This document shows, piece after piece, positions 27,895 through 34,575 of a stretch of 64,000 nt of DNA. Within the stretch, counting starts at the first letter, position 1, and the number at the start of each line of letters is the position of its first letter. Origin of the DNA: Francisella uliginis (GTDB lineage Bacteria; Pseudomonadota; Gammaproteobacteria; Francisellales; Francisellaceae); contig NZ_CP016796.1 of the NCBI RefSeq assembly GCF_001895265.1, positions 1,984,001 through 2,048,000 of the forward strand. The letters are read 5' to 3'. The position numbers and the translations under genes were made by a program. Under the pieces are notes generated by a model. That model was not told the origin of the DNA, did not search any database, and worked only from the letters and a program-made list of their open reading frames with translations.

Positions 27895-28647
27895 ATGAAA
27901 CTAGTAAACTGTGCAGATTGTGGAAAAGAAATTTCATTAAGTTGTGATAAATGCCCTAATTGTGGGAGTACAAAACAATTTAAGAACATGGTCTTCTTCA
28001 GAAAAGATCTTATTAAAGATGGAGTGACTCCTATGGGTATGATGAAATTTCAAAAGCATGGAGGAAAAATAAAAATATTTAACATTAACTATAAAAAATT
28101 TGCCACAATACTCGTTATATTTTTAATTGTAATTACAATTATTGGCTATATAAGAGGAAATCAAAAGGTAAATTATAAACAAGAAGATGGAAAAGTAATA
28201 CAGGTCACTAGATTTGAATTAGATGAGATAAACAAAAATAAAGCTATCAAAAAGCAAGAAAAATATTTATTAGAATCCCTAAAGAAACTTAAACCTTTTC
28301 AATATGGAGCTATTTCTGAAATATATAAAAAGCTAACAGGAATTAGAAAAAATAATCCCGAATATAAAAAATATTATCAATTGTATAAAAAATATGATGA
28401 TAGTAAATGGGCGTGTATAAGATTTGTGGAAAAAAGAGATAAAAGTAAAGCGATAGTAGAAGATAGCTTTGAGATAGTTTACGGTAGAGATAATAGATTT
28501 GAAGGATGGGCAGGAAAAAATACATTTATATATATATATACCTATAAAGTAAAAAATCCTTTCGGTGTTACTATTAAACATGTTAGTAGTAATAAATGTA
28601 TATATGACAGTAACTTTAATTTGGAATCTGTGAAAAAGACTAATTAA
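27895..28647 (+). CDS. Zinc-ribbon, single-pass membrane protein of unknown function
   Basis: About 250 aa and the only plus-strand gene of the element. The N-terminus has two CxxC knuckles, CADC (near residue 6) and CPNC (near 20), forming a zinc ribbon. A basic stretch and one transmembrane helix follow (ATILVIFLIVITIIGYI, about 65-85). The C-terminal ~160 residues are lysine- and tyrosine-rich, with a β-rich end. I start it at ATG 27895, immediately before the zinc ribbon with an AAAGG upstream; a TTG at 27868 would add nine residues. I do not recognise the family. As a divergent accessory gene in a satellite it is a cargo candidate, for example phage interference or host modification (inference). 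Confidence 0.6.
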   Translation: MKLVNCADCGKEISLSCDKCPNCGSTKQFKNMVFFRKDLIKDGVTPMGMMKFQKHGGKIKIFNINYKKFATILVIFLIVITIIGYIRGNQKVNYKQEDGKVIQVTRFELDEINKNKAIKKQEKYLLESLKKLKPFQYGAISEIYKKLTGIRKNNPEYKKYYQLYKKYDDSKWACIRFVEKRDKSKAIVEDSFEIVYGRDNRFEGWAGKNTFIYIYTYKVKNPFGVTIKHVSSNKCIYDSNFNLESVKKTN

Positions 28648-28690
28648 TCTCATAAACATAAGTCTTATGTATATATTATCACCTTATTTA

Positions 28691-28719
28691 TCTCTAACAC
28701 AACCAACACAATTAACACA
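28691..28719 (+). repeat. Left arm of 29-bp perfect inverted repeat
   Basis: Reverse-complement identical to 29271-29299, with 551 bases between. It consists of three ~9-bp units: TAACACAAC, CAACACAAT and TAACACA preceded by TCTC. The match ends sharply on both sides. Confidence 0.85.
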
Positions 28720-29270
28720 TCATAGCTAGAAGTATTGATATATATAGCTTTTAGATGATTGACTTACTAACACATAAAAAAGCATATTTAACACAACTTT
28801 TAAAAACTAATATCCTATTTTGGTATCGGACATATTTCGGACTAATCAGATATATTTTACTGTTGTTTTTTATTTTATATTATTGCTAAAACTTGCTTAT
28901 ATAAAAGCTTGGATAAACTTTTTTAGTGTTGCTTTTTTACTGTTCACTTTTAATACTAAATTTTTACTAATTCTTTTAATGCTGATTTTTTATTTTAGTA
29001 CTATTCACTTTATAGCTATAAAGCTTATATAACAAGGCTTTAACCTTTCACTTTTTATTAATTAACGTGCTGATTTTTACTGTAGAAACGGTCACTTTAT
29101 ACTTACAAAGCTTAGATAACAAGGGTTTGAGTGGTCACTTTTATATTAGTGTATATAAAGCATAATGCAAATCTGCATTTATTTAATTTAGTTTGTGTTA
29201 TTTTTATGATTTTGTGTGTTAAAGGTCTAATACATCGCAAAGCCTTATTTTAAAAGGCTTCTAAGGTGAT

Positions 29271-29299
29271 TGTGTTAATTGTGTTGGTTGTGTTAGAGA
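29271..29299 (-). repeat. Right arm of 29-bp perfect inverted repeat
   Basis: Mirror of 28691-28719, ending 15 bases before the helicase stop codon. Contains TGTGTTA twice and the variant TGTGTTG between them. Confidence 0.85.
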
Positions 29300-29314
29300 A
29301 TTAGAAAAAAGATA

Positions 29315-30781
29315 TTATAACCAATCATATTTAGTATATTTAATTCCTTGTTTATCAGTTTTCTTTATATGGTGGTATTGCTCTAATATATCTAAAGCCT
29401 CTTGTACTAGCTCTTTGTCTAAATCTCTAAAGCTATTTTTACTTCTAGTAATATCGCCAATACTAAAACCATTTTTCTTTTTTAGCTTAGTTTTGATATT
29501 AACAATCTTTTTAGCTAAATCTAACGATTTATTGAAATTATAACCATATAAATAATCTGCACAATCATAGAAATAATCTAAGGTAGTTATAACCTTTTGT
29601 ACTACTTCTTTGCTTATATGGTCGCTATCTTGGTTATCTGCTAAGTGATATATCAAAGCCAAAGCATGAAAAGTATTAGTAGCTTTACCTAGATACTCAA
29701 TCATTAAATCACTCTGTCCACTCTCATTTTTTACTTTTTCAGTATTATTAAACCACTCAATATATAGGCTCTTGGCTTCACTTGTATAACTGTACTTTTT
29801 AGGCTCTGCTTTGACTTTTTCATTATCAACTATATTAAACCTCTGCGGGATATTCTTTAGCTTATTAAGTAAATTTATATACTTACTTTTTATCCCAAAA
29901 TCTAATTTAGTATCTTTATATATTCTTTGCTGTTTTTCAGCAATAGGGATTAATTGAAACCTTGCTAATAAGCCACTACCATTATATTTATTGGTAAACT
30001 CTATCAGCCTTTGAGTTTGTACCCCGCCAATTATAGATATTGTTACATTATCTATATATTGAGTTCCCCTAGATATAGTTTTACTTTTAAAGTTTCCATT
30101 ATTATAAGCTTCTACATATAGTTTATGGTCTTCTATCTTTTCACTTTTAATAATTGATTGTATAAAGTCCATAAGTTCATCAATTTCTAATATTAAACCG
30201 TTAGGGCTGTCATCTGCTAATTGACTTAGTAAAGCTTCTTTAGTGGCTGTATTAATACATATTTCCCTAGAATATGGTTTTATTGGTTTTAGCTTCTTAA
30301 AGGCTTCTATTTCTTCTTTAATACTCTGCTTTTGCTCATCTTTACAATCTTTGAGATTAGCCTTTAATGTCTTCAGCTCAATATCGTATAACTCTAGTGA
30401 TGTTTGATAATCAGCATAGTCTTTTAAATAATCATCTAAAAGCTGTTTATCTATTTCTTTTATTGGTTGCATAGGTTCATTAATGCTAGGGGTCTTACCA
30501 GTTCCACTATCACCAATCAGCATACCCCAAAGAATAGGATAGGCTTTTCTATCATCAACATCTAAACAAACTTTATTACCTAGTAAACCAGCGATACTAA
30601 CTAAACATGAAGTAGCTATATATTGCTTTGGCTGTTGCATTGCATTTGCTAAATTATCTACATAATCAGCTATAACTTTTGGTAAACAATCAGTATTAAA
30701 CTTTGGTAGTTCTTTTCTATCGATTGGTAATGCTAAAGGCTTAGGCTCTGCTATATCACTTGCATATTTTAAAACATTCAT
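29315..30781 (-). CDS. DUF3987 replication helicase/ATPase
   Basis: A 488-aa P-loop protein of the DUF3987 family, which accompanies Toprim primases in plasmids, prophages and satellites. The Walker A is GDSGTGKT (about residues 89-96), and the Walker B-like LEIDELMDFIQ lies near 200. A central charged coiled-coil (about 135-170, rich in Lys/Glu) separates them. The C-terminal part contains helical segments and ends in a winged-helix-like region (FSIGDITRSKNSFRDLDKEL). ATG at 30781 overlaps the primase stop by one base (TAATG), with GGAGGG just upstream, so it is translationally coupled to the primase. Likely role: replicative helicase acting at the adjacent iteron region. Confidence 0.8.
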   Translation of the reverse strand: MNVLKYASDIAEPKPLALPIDRKELPKFNTDCLPKVIADYVDNLANAMQQPKQYIATSCLVSIAGLLGNKVCLDVDDRKAYPILWGMLIGDSGTGKTPSINEPMQPIKEIDKQLLDDYLKDYADYQTSLELYDIELKTLKANLKDCKDEQKQSIKEEIEAFKKLKPIKPYSREICINTATKEALLSQLADDSPNGLILEIDELMDFIQSIIKSEKIEDHKLYVEAYNNGNFKSKTISRGTQYIDNVTISIIGGVQTQRLIEFTNKYNGSGLLARFQLIPIAEKQQRIYKDTKLDFGIKSKYINLLNKLKNIPQRFNIVDNEKVKAEPKKYSYTSEAKSLYIEWFNNTEKVKNESGQSDLMIEYLGKATNTFHALALIYHLADNQDSDHISKEVVQKVITTLDYFYDCADYLYGYNFNKSLDLAKKIVNIKTKLKKKNGFSIGDITRSKNSFRDLDKELVQEALDILEQYHHIKKTDKQGIKYTKYDWL

Positions 30782-31716
30782 TATATAACCCTCCTAGATT
30801 CTAAATAATCGTTCCAATCAGATAAACCGCTTTGTTTTTGCTCATCTGTTAGCGGTGGGGGATTGATATTTATATTGGGGACTATTGCAGCAACCTCTTT
30901 GGATTTTTGAATACCTACACCGCTTAAATCATTATCAGCAAATATATAAAACTCTGATCTAGGATATAAGCCATAGAAATAACTAATAATAGGTTTTAAT
31001 CCATTACAGTTAAAACAAACTATTATACAAATATCATTATTAACCTCTTGGTTATATAAGCTTCCTTTTGTAGAAATAGAATTAAGCCTATTTAATATAC
31101 TTAAACCAGTTGCTAAGCCCTCTACAAATACAAAACAATCTATATCTTTAGGATTGTTTAATGGTAGATAACTACTACTAGCATTAGCACCTTTATAGAA
31201 TTGCTTAAAACCATTAGGTAATATTGTTTGTATACTCTGTAGCTTCCCCCTAAAAGGTGCATCTATTCCAATACATGGGATAATTAATTTATCATTATCC
31301 TGTTTGATAGCTTCATGGTTTTTTATTCTCTTTGCAACTAAATAAGGGTGGTTATCATCTGCATTTGCTAAAGATAAATAGTAACTTTCCAACTTACTTG
31401 CTAGCATTTTCTTTTCTTGTAATTCAGCTTGTTTTAGTTGCTGCAATTTATAACTATTTTGCTTTTTCTCATGGTAGTTATACTGATTGTCATTATCTAT
31501 ATAAGTATACTTCTCGCCTGTTTTCCAATCGCCAAAGACAAAGACAAAGACAAAGATATTATTATCAATATTTTTTATCCATAAATCTTTATTATCTTTA
31601 TTTTTATTCGTATCTTTAAATCTAACTAGCTCATTTAAACCTATGCTATAATTAAAGCTATTAGGTAATGAGTATCCTATATCTGATACAAAATCATTAA
31701 ATTTAGTGATATTCAT
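30781..31716 (-). CDS. Toprim-domain primase (P4 alpha/TraC-like)
   Basis: A 311-aa protein. The C-terminal half is a Toprim domain: catalytic Glu in CFVFVEGLATGLSI (about residue 195), a CFNCNGLKPII segment, the metal-binding DxD in FYIFADNDLSGVG (about 265) and a final SDWNDYLES, the D-x-N-D end typical of P4 alpha-like primases. The middle part has HPYLVAKRI, as in primase-type proteins of plasmids. No CHC2 zinc finger is seen at the N-terminus. A VFVFVFVF run around residues 54-60 is encoded by a hexanucleotide repeat. The start is three bases after alpA with an AGGGGG site; the end is fused by TAATG to the helicase gene. Confidence 0.82.
   Translation of the reverse strand: MNITKFNDFVSDIGYSLPNSFNYSIGLNELVRFKDTNKNKDNKDLWIKNIDNNIFVFVFVFGDWKTGEKYTYIDNDNQYNYHEKKQNSYKLQQLKQAELQEKKMLASKLESYYLSLANADDNHPYLVAKRIKNHEAIKQDNDKLIIPCIGIDAPFRGKLQSIQTILPNGFKQFYKGANASSSYLPLNNPKDIDCFVFVEGLATGLSILNRLNSISTKGSLYNQEVNNDICIIVCFNCNGLKPIISYFYGLYPRSEFYIFADNDLSGVGIQKSKEVAAIVPNININPPPLTDEQKQSGLSDWNDYLESRRVI
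31533..31556 (+). repeat. Hexanucleotide microsatellite (CAAAGA)4 inside the primase gene
   Basis: Four perfect tandem copies of CAAAGA on the plus strand, read as alternating Val-Phe on the coding strand. Because the unit is six bases, a change in copy number would add or remove Val-Phe pairs without shifting the frame. Confidence 0.9.
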
Positions 31717-31719
31717 TAC

Positions 31720-31905
31720 TTACCCCCTAGCTTCTACTTTGGATTGTATCCAATCGTTTATATCAGCTTCCAACCAACCTACACTAACATGGCTTAGATT
31801 GATTGGTTTTGGGAATGTACCAGCATTTATCCATCTATAAATAGTCGTTTTTGATGTTCCTGTCATTTCTACTACTTGTTTTAATCTTAAAATTTTATTA
31901 TTCAT
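31720..31905 (-). CDS. AlpA-type excisionase/transcriptional activator
   Basis: A 61-aa MerR-like helix-turn-helix protein with the AlpA pattern: LRLKQVVEMTGTSKTTIYRW, NAGTFPKP, VGWLEADINDWIQ. In P4-like elements AlpA stimulates integrase and excision, and in Gram-negative phage-inducible islands it is the master activator of the primase–replication operon. Here it is the first gene of alpA–primase–helicase. AAGGA seven bases upstream of the ATG is a good ribosome site. A perfect 16-bp palindrome lies 50 bases upstream. Confidence 0.88.
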   Translation of the reverse strand: MNNKILRLKQVVEMTGTSKTTIYRWINAGTFPKPINLSHVSVGWLEADINDWIQSKVEARG

Positions 31906-31954
31906 TTTTTTCCTTATATTTATTGTCTTTTAACCTAGCTAGGGTATTTGTTAA

Positions 31955-31970
31955 TAATTGTCGACAATTA
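31955..31970. promoter_or_regulatory. 16-bp perfect palindrome, probable operator
   Basis: TAATTGTC/GACAATTA, 50-65 bases before the alpA start codon. Dyad symmetry of this size suggests binding of a dimeric regulator, whether phage-encoded, element-encoded or the host's. Confidence 0.5.
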
Positions 31971-32066
31971 AGATTAGCACCGTTTAAAACCTCTTTTTTT
32001 TTGAGTGGTTTTAGTTAACTTGCTATAAATAATAAGGTCTTTTTTGAGTTTGAAAATTACCATTAG

Positions 32067-32090
32067 AAATGGGGGATTAAATGGGGGATT
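32067..32090 (+). repeat. 12-bp tandem repeat, two copies
   Basis: AAATGGGGGATT repeated twice without a mismatch, in the spacer between alpA and the 262-aa gene. The G-runs stand out in AT-rich DNA. Confidence 0.85.
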
Positions 32091-32160
32091 AGGGTTTTAA
32101 TAGGATATTAGTAGTTGTATATATTGAAATATATAGATATTTTAATAGGGGATATAAATT

Positions 32161-32949
32161 TTAATTTTTTTGTATTTTTGGGGTATAACCTTTAAGTAAT
32201 TTACCCGTTCTATCTAATCTATTATCAAAGTTTAGGATAGACTGCATAGCATTTAATAGATTATCTGATATTTCTAATTGTTGATTAGTCTTTTTATTCC
32301 ATCTTTTAAGATTCTCTTTGATACTAACATTTTTATCATAGTTATCATCTAAAAATAAGTAATTCCATACATCTATACATATAGCTAATCTACTAGAATA
32401 ATTAGGGTGATTTGTATCTAAATATGGCTTCAAAGCTTCACTGTATCTATAGTTATCATCTTGATTAGTAGCTGGCTTTCGTTGGTGGTCTTGTAAGTTA
32501 TTTAAATATTCTTCGATAAAACTAGATTTTGTATAAATAGATCCAATAAGCAAAGACTTTATACTTTCAAACTGGCTATACTTCTCCTTTTCATCACTTA
32601 AAATTATCTCTTTAAACATTGGTGGATAGTTGCACTCTGTTTCTGATTCTGATTGCGTTTCTATTGCTAAAGTTTGCTTAATTAATAAGCTAATATCATA
32701 ACCTTTAATATTCTGTATAGGCTGTTCAACCCCTATAAACTCTTTAGATATTTCAGATATATCGCCACCAGTTTCTTTAAGCATTAACAAAAAACAATTA
32801 ATATCACAATAAATTTCTTGGTTTTGCTCTAACCAATCTATAATTTGCTCAATATCTAAATCTATATCATGTAATAATAAAACTTCTCTTATATCTTTTA
32901 TATTCAAATATTTTTTTGATAGTAAAAATCTTAACTTTACATTATTCAA
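32161..32949 (-). CDS. Hypothetical protein of the element, 262 aa
   Basis: Soluble protein without a signal or membrane segment. The N-terminal ~80 residues look helical (LRFLLSKKYLNIKDIREVLL). The C-terminal part holds ALKPYLDTNHPNYSSRLAICIDVWNYLF (split here only for reading: ALKPYLDTNHPNY, then SSRLAICIDVWNYLF, about residues 170-197). This resembles a segment I recall from uncharacterised proteins near integrases in other gammaproteobacterial islands, but I cannot name a family. The only plausible start is TTG 32949, with a G-rich site (GGGGGTATTGG) just before it. Lies between int and alpA, a position where excision or regulatory factors are common. Confidence 0.55.
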   Translation of the reverse strand: MNNVKLRFLLSKKYLNIKDIREVLLLHDIDLDIEQIIDWLEQNQEIYCDINCFLLMLKETGGDISEISKEFIGVEQPIQNIKGYDISLLIKQTLAIETQSESETECNYPPMFKEIILSDEKEKYSQFESIKSLLIGSIYTKSSFIEEYLNNLQDHQRKPATNQDDNYRYSEALKPYLDTNHPNYSSRLAICIDVWNYLFLDDNYDKNVSIKENLKRWNKKTNQQLEISDNLLNAMQSILNFDNRLDRTGKLLKGYTPKIQKN

Positions 32950-32981
32950 ACCAATACCCCCAAAGTATCCCCAAAATATTA

Positions 32982-33036
32982 AGCATTGCCAAAATACTTG
33001 GGCTGTATTCTTTCGGGAGCTACCCTAGACAATGCT
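32982..33036. repeat. Inverted repeat between integrase gene and the 262-aa gene
   Basis: AGCATTG at 32982-32988 and CAATGCT at 33030-33036 enclose 41 bases that themselves contain GGG...CCC complementarity. On the transcribed minus strand this could form a stem-loop in the 99-base gap after the integrase stop. No T-run follows, so a simple terminator is not indicated. Confidence 0.4.
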
Positions 33037-33048
33037 AACCTTTAAAAT

Positions 33049-34290
33049 CTAACTTACTTCCATACTAATAACATTACTATTAGCTTTTACATCATCTACA
33101 TAATCAGCCCATAGCTGTAGCATTTGGCTACGCTCTAATAGAAAATCATTTTTATCATAGATATTATCTATAGCATTTTCTTTACTATGGCTTAATACCA
33201 TTCTGATACTATCACTACACCAGTTATATTTACTTCTAATGCTACTAATATAAGTCCTTACTGACTTTCTAAAGCCGTGTGTATCCTGTTTTGGCTTATC
33301 TTTACCATTGTAACCTAAAGTATCTCTTAAAGCCTTAGATAAGCTTTCTATAGATATATGCCTACTCTTTGAGCTTGTAGAATAAAAAACGTATTCACAA
33401 CCACCATTATAAGCTCTCATTTGCTCTATTATCTCTATAGCTTGTTTACTTAATGGTTGCCTAAAATCTCTGCTCATTTTCATACTATCAGCCGATATAA
33501 ATACAAAAGGTACTTTTTTACTATTTATTTTAGCTTCCTGTATGTCTTCCCACTTCATTTCTACAATATTACTTGGTCTAAAACCTATTAATACGGCAAG
33601 CTTTAAAGCCATCTTTGTATTATATTGTCCTTTGTAGTTATCAATATCATTTAGTAATTGACTAAAATTATATTTGTCTTCTATAGGATTTATAAACTGA
33701 TAACCATCTGTTTTAACTGTATCTATTTGAATATCTCTAACAATATTAAAATTAGCTATGCCTTTACCTACTGCATAACCAAAGATTAAGTTTAAGATTG
33801 TTTTTATTTTCTTTTGATTAGCTGGGGTTTCTTTCTCTAATATCTTTGCTAATTGTCTTGGTACTATTTCATTTATATTATATGTCTTCAAACTTGGTAA
33901 CAAAAACCTATCACATATAGACACGTTTCTTTTATATACACCCTCATTTTTCCAACCACTTGGTTTACTTGGGTGCTTTGACTCTAAAGCATTCTTTACG
34001 ACTACTTCAAAAATACCCTCATTTATATGCTCTGTTCTCTCTTTTTCTAGCTTAGGGTCTTTTCCACTAGAAAGCATTTGATTATATTTAAAAGCCTCAT
34101 CTCTAGCCTGTTTTAAACTTATTGCGGGATAGCTTCCAATACCTAGCCATTTACCTTTATATCTAAATTGCCATGATTTACTACCAACTTTACTAACTTT
34201 GATATATAAGCCGTTACCATCATTTAATCTATAGTCTTTACCAGTTGCTTTCAAACTCTGTAACTTGCTTGCCGTAAGGTTTTTAGCCAT
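33049..34290 (-). CDS. Tyrosine recombinase/integrase (DUF4102 arm-binding + catalytic domain)
   Basis: A 413-aa P4-type integrase. The N-terminal DUF4102 arm-binding domain (RLNDGNGLYIKVSKVGSKSW, GIGSYPAISLKQARDEA) covers about residues 1-90, followed by a core-binding domain to about 190 and the catalytic domain. Catalytic residues: Arg in GFRPSNIVEMKW (about 235), HGFRKSVRTYIS supplying HxxR (about 342-345), LSHSKENAIDNIY with the second His, and nucleophile Tyr at its end (about 381). It is the gene nearest the tRNA, as usual. A reversed GGATACA box (34296-34302) lies four bases upstream of the start, suggesting self-repression. The frame is intact, so the element may still excise. Confidence 0.93.
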   Translation of the reverse strand: MAKNLTASKLQSLKATGKDYRLNDGNGLYIKVSKVGSKSWQFRYKGKWLGIGSYPAISLKQARDEAFKYNQMLSSGKDPKLEKERTEHINEGIFEVVVKNALESKHPSKPSGWKNEGVYKRNVSICDRFLLPSLKTYNINEIVPRQLAKILEKETPANQKKIKTILNLIFGYAVGKGIANFNIVRDIQIDTVKTDGYQFINPIEDKYNFSQLLNDIDNYKGQYNTKMALKLAVLIGFRPSNIVEMKWEDIQEAKINSKKVPFVFISADSMKMSRDFRQPLSKQAIEIIEQMRAYNGGCEYVFYSTSSKSRHISIESLSKALRDTLGYNGKDKPKQDTHGFRKSVRTYISSIRSKYNWCSDSIRMVLSHSKENAIDNIYDKNDFLLERSQMLQLWADYVDDVKANSNVISMEVS

Positions 34291-34336
34291 CTAAGTGTAT
34301 CCCAGTTTTGATTTTTTAGCCTATCAGATATAACTA

Positions 34337-34360
34337 GGATACAGTCTAGGATACACTTTA
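34337..34360 (+). repeat. Right arm-type repeat (two GGATACA boxes)
   Basis: Matches 27332-27355 at 23 of 24 positions, same orientation, GGATACA at 34337 and 34349. An inverted box TGTATCC sits at 34296-34302. Lies between the integrase gene and the tRNA, in the attP arm position. Confidence 0.65.
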
Positions 34361-34470
34361 ACAAGGGCTTTGTTGATATGAGTTGGGACTAGATAAAACC
34401 ATAAAACTAGCTGAAAGCATTGATTTTAAAGGGTTTTTAATACTTATTAAAACTTATTAGAAATTATATT

Positions 34471-34556
34471 TGGTGCACTGAGTGGGACTTGAACCCACAC
34501 GTCCTACGGACACCACCCCCTCAAGATGGCGTGTCTACCAATTCCACCACCAGTGC
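34471..34556 (-). tRNA. leuU: tRNA-Leu (anticodon GAG)
   Basis: An 86-base tRNA with encoded CCA. The acceptor stem GCACTGG pairs with TCAGTGC. The D-arm reads GGTGGAATTGGTAGACACG, and the anticodon stem CCATC/GGTGG frames the loop TTGAGGG with anticodon GAG. A long variable arm identifies the Leu class, followed by a T-arm with GGTTCAAGTCC. It follows secG by 19 bases on the same strand, the same secG–leuU order as E. coli, so it is probably processed from the tpiA/secG transcript. Its 3' end is the integration target of the element, and the gene is intact. Confidence 0.95.
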
Positions 34557-34575
34557 AAAAGATCAATTTCTGGAA

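Larger units (their letters stand above)
28691..29299. other. Putative replication origin of the element: mirrored iteron arrays around an AT-rich core
   Basis: Non-coding region between the helicase gene and the zinc-ribbon gene. The left side has TAACACA at 28695, 28713, 28768 and 28789. The right side has the reverse complement TGTGTTA at 29194, 29215, 29271 and 29289. Spacings are 18/55/21 and 21/56/18 bases, so the arrays are mirror images. The outer 29 bases of each side are perfect inverted repeats. The ~400-bp AT-rich core holds five TCACTTT boxes (28944, 29005, 29048, 29092, 29135) and a 17-bp direct repeat (29020s and 29108, one mismatch). A 7-bp hairpin lies at 29240-29260, and a short palindrome at 28656-28670. 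Iterons flanking AT-rich DNA beside a primase–helicase pair fit a satellite origin. Short ORFs here look non-coding. Confidence 0.65.
31906..32160. promoter_or_regulatory. Control region upstream of alpA, with palindrome and tandem repeat
   Basis: Spacer of 255 bases. It has a perfect 16-bp palindrome TAATTGTCGACAATTA at 31955-31970, a 10-bp palindrome CCTAGCTAGG at 31934-31943, an imperfect hairpin around 31986-32015, and two perfect tandem copies of AAATGGGGGATT at 32067-32090. The palindromes sit where an operator for alpA would be. No clear -35/-10 pair could be picked. Confidence 0.5.
27256..34470. mobile_element. Integrated phage-satellite-like element at tRNA-Leu (PICI-type architecture)
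   Basis: A 7.2-kb insertion between the LysR gene and the 3' end of tRNA-Leu(GAG). From the tRNA inward it holds integrase, a 262-aa unknown, AlpA, Toprim primase, DUF3987 helicase, an iteron-bearing origin-like region, a zinc-ribbon membrane protein and small terminase; all but one are on the minus strand. Ends are marked by an imperfect copy of the tRNA 3' end at 27255-27277 and by a near-identical 24-bp repeat just inside each border. No structural phage gene, large terminase, relaxase or transposase is present. Int, AlpA, primase/replicase plus a lone terS is the gene set of phage-inducible chromosomal islands. Borders are exact to within a few bases only. Confidence 0.82.

Noticed and set aside
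28820-29032. A 70-aa hydrophobic reading frame inside the repeat-rich region
   Set aside because: It spans the TCACTTT repeats, has no ribosome site, and is Phe/Leu/Ile-rich as expected from T-rich non-coding DNA.
28691-29299. Interpretation of the repeats as a CRISPR array
   Set aside because: Repeats are 7-9 bp, in two opposite orientations, with irregular spacing and no cas genes.
34379-34391. TGAGTTGGGACTA, similar to the tRNA-end core TGAGTGGGACT, inside the right arm region
   Set aside because: One extra base and no flanking match; could be a decayed second site, but similarity this short is expected by chance.
27256-34470. Interpretation as a conjugative or integrative-mobilisable element
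   Set aside because: No relaxase, coupling protein, oriT-like or type IV secretion gene is present; TerS points to phage packaging instead.
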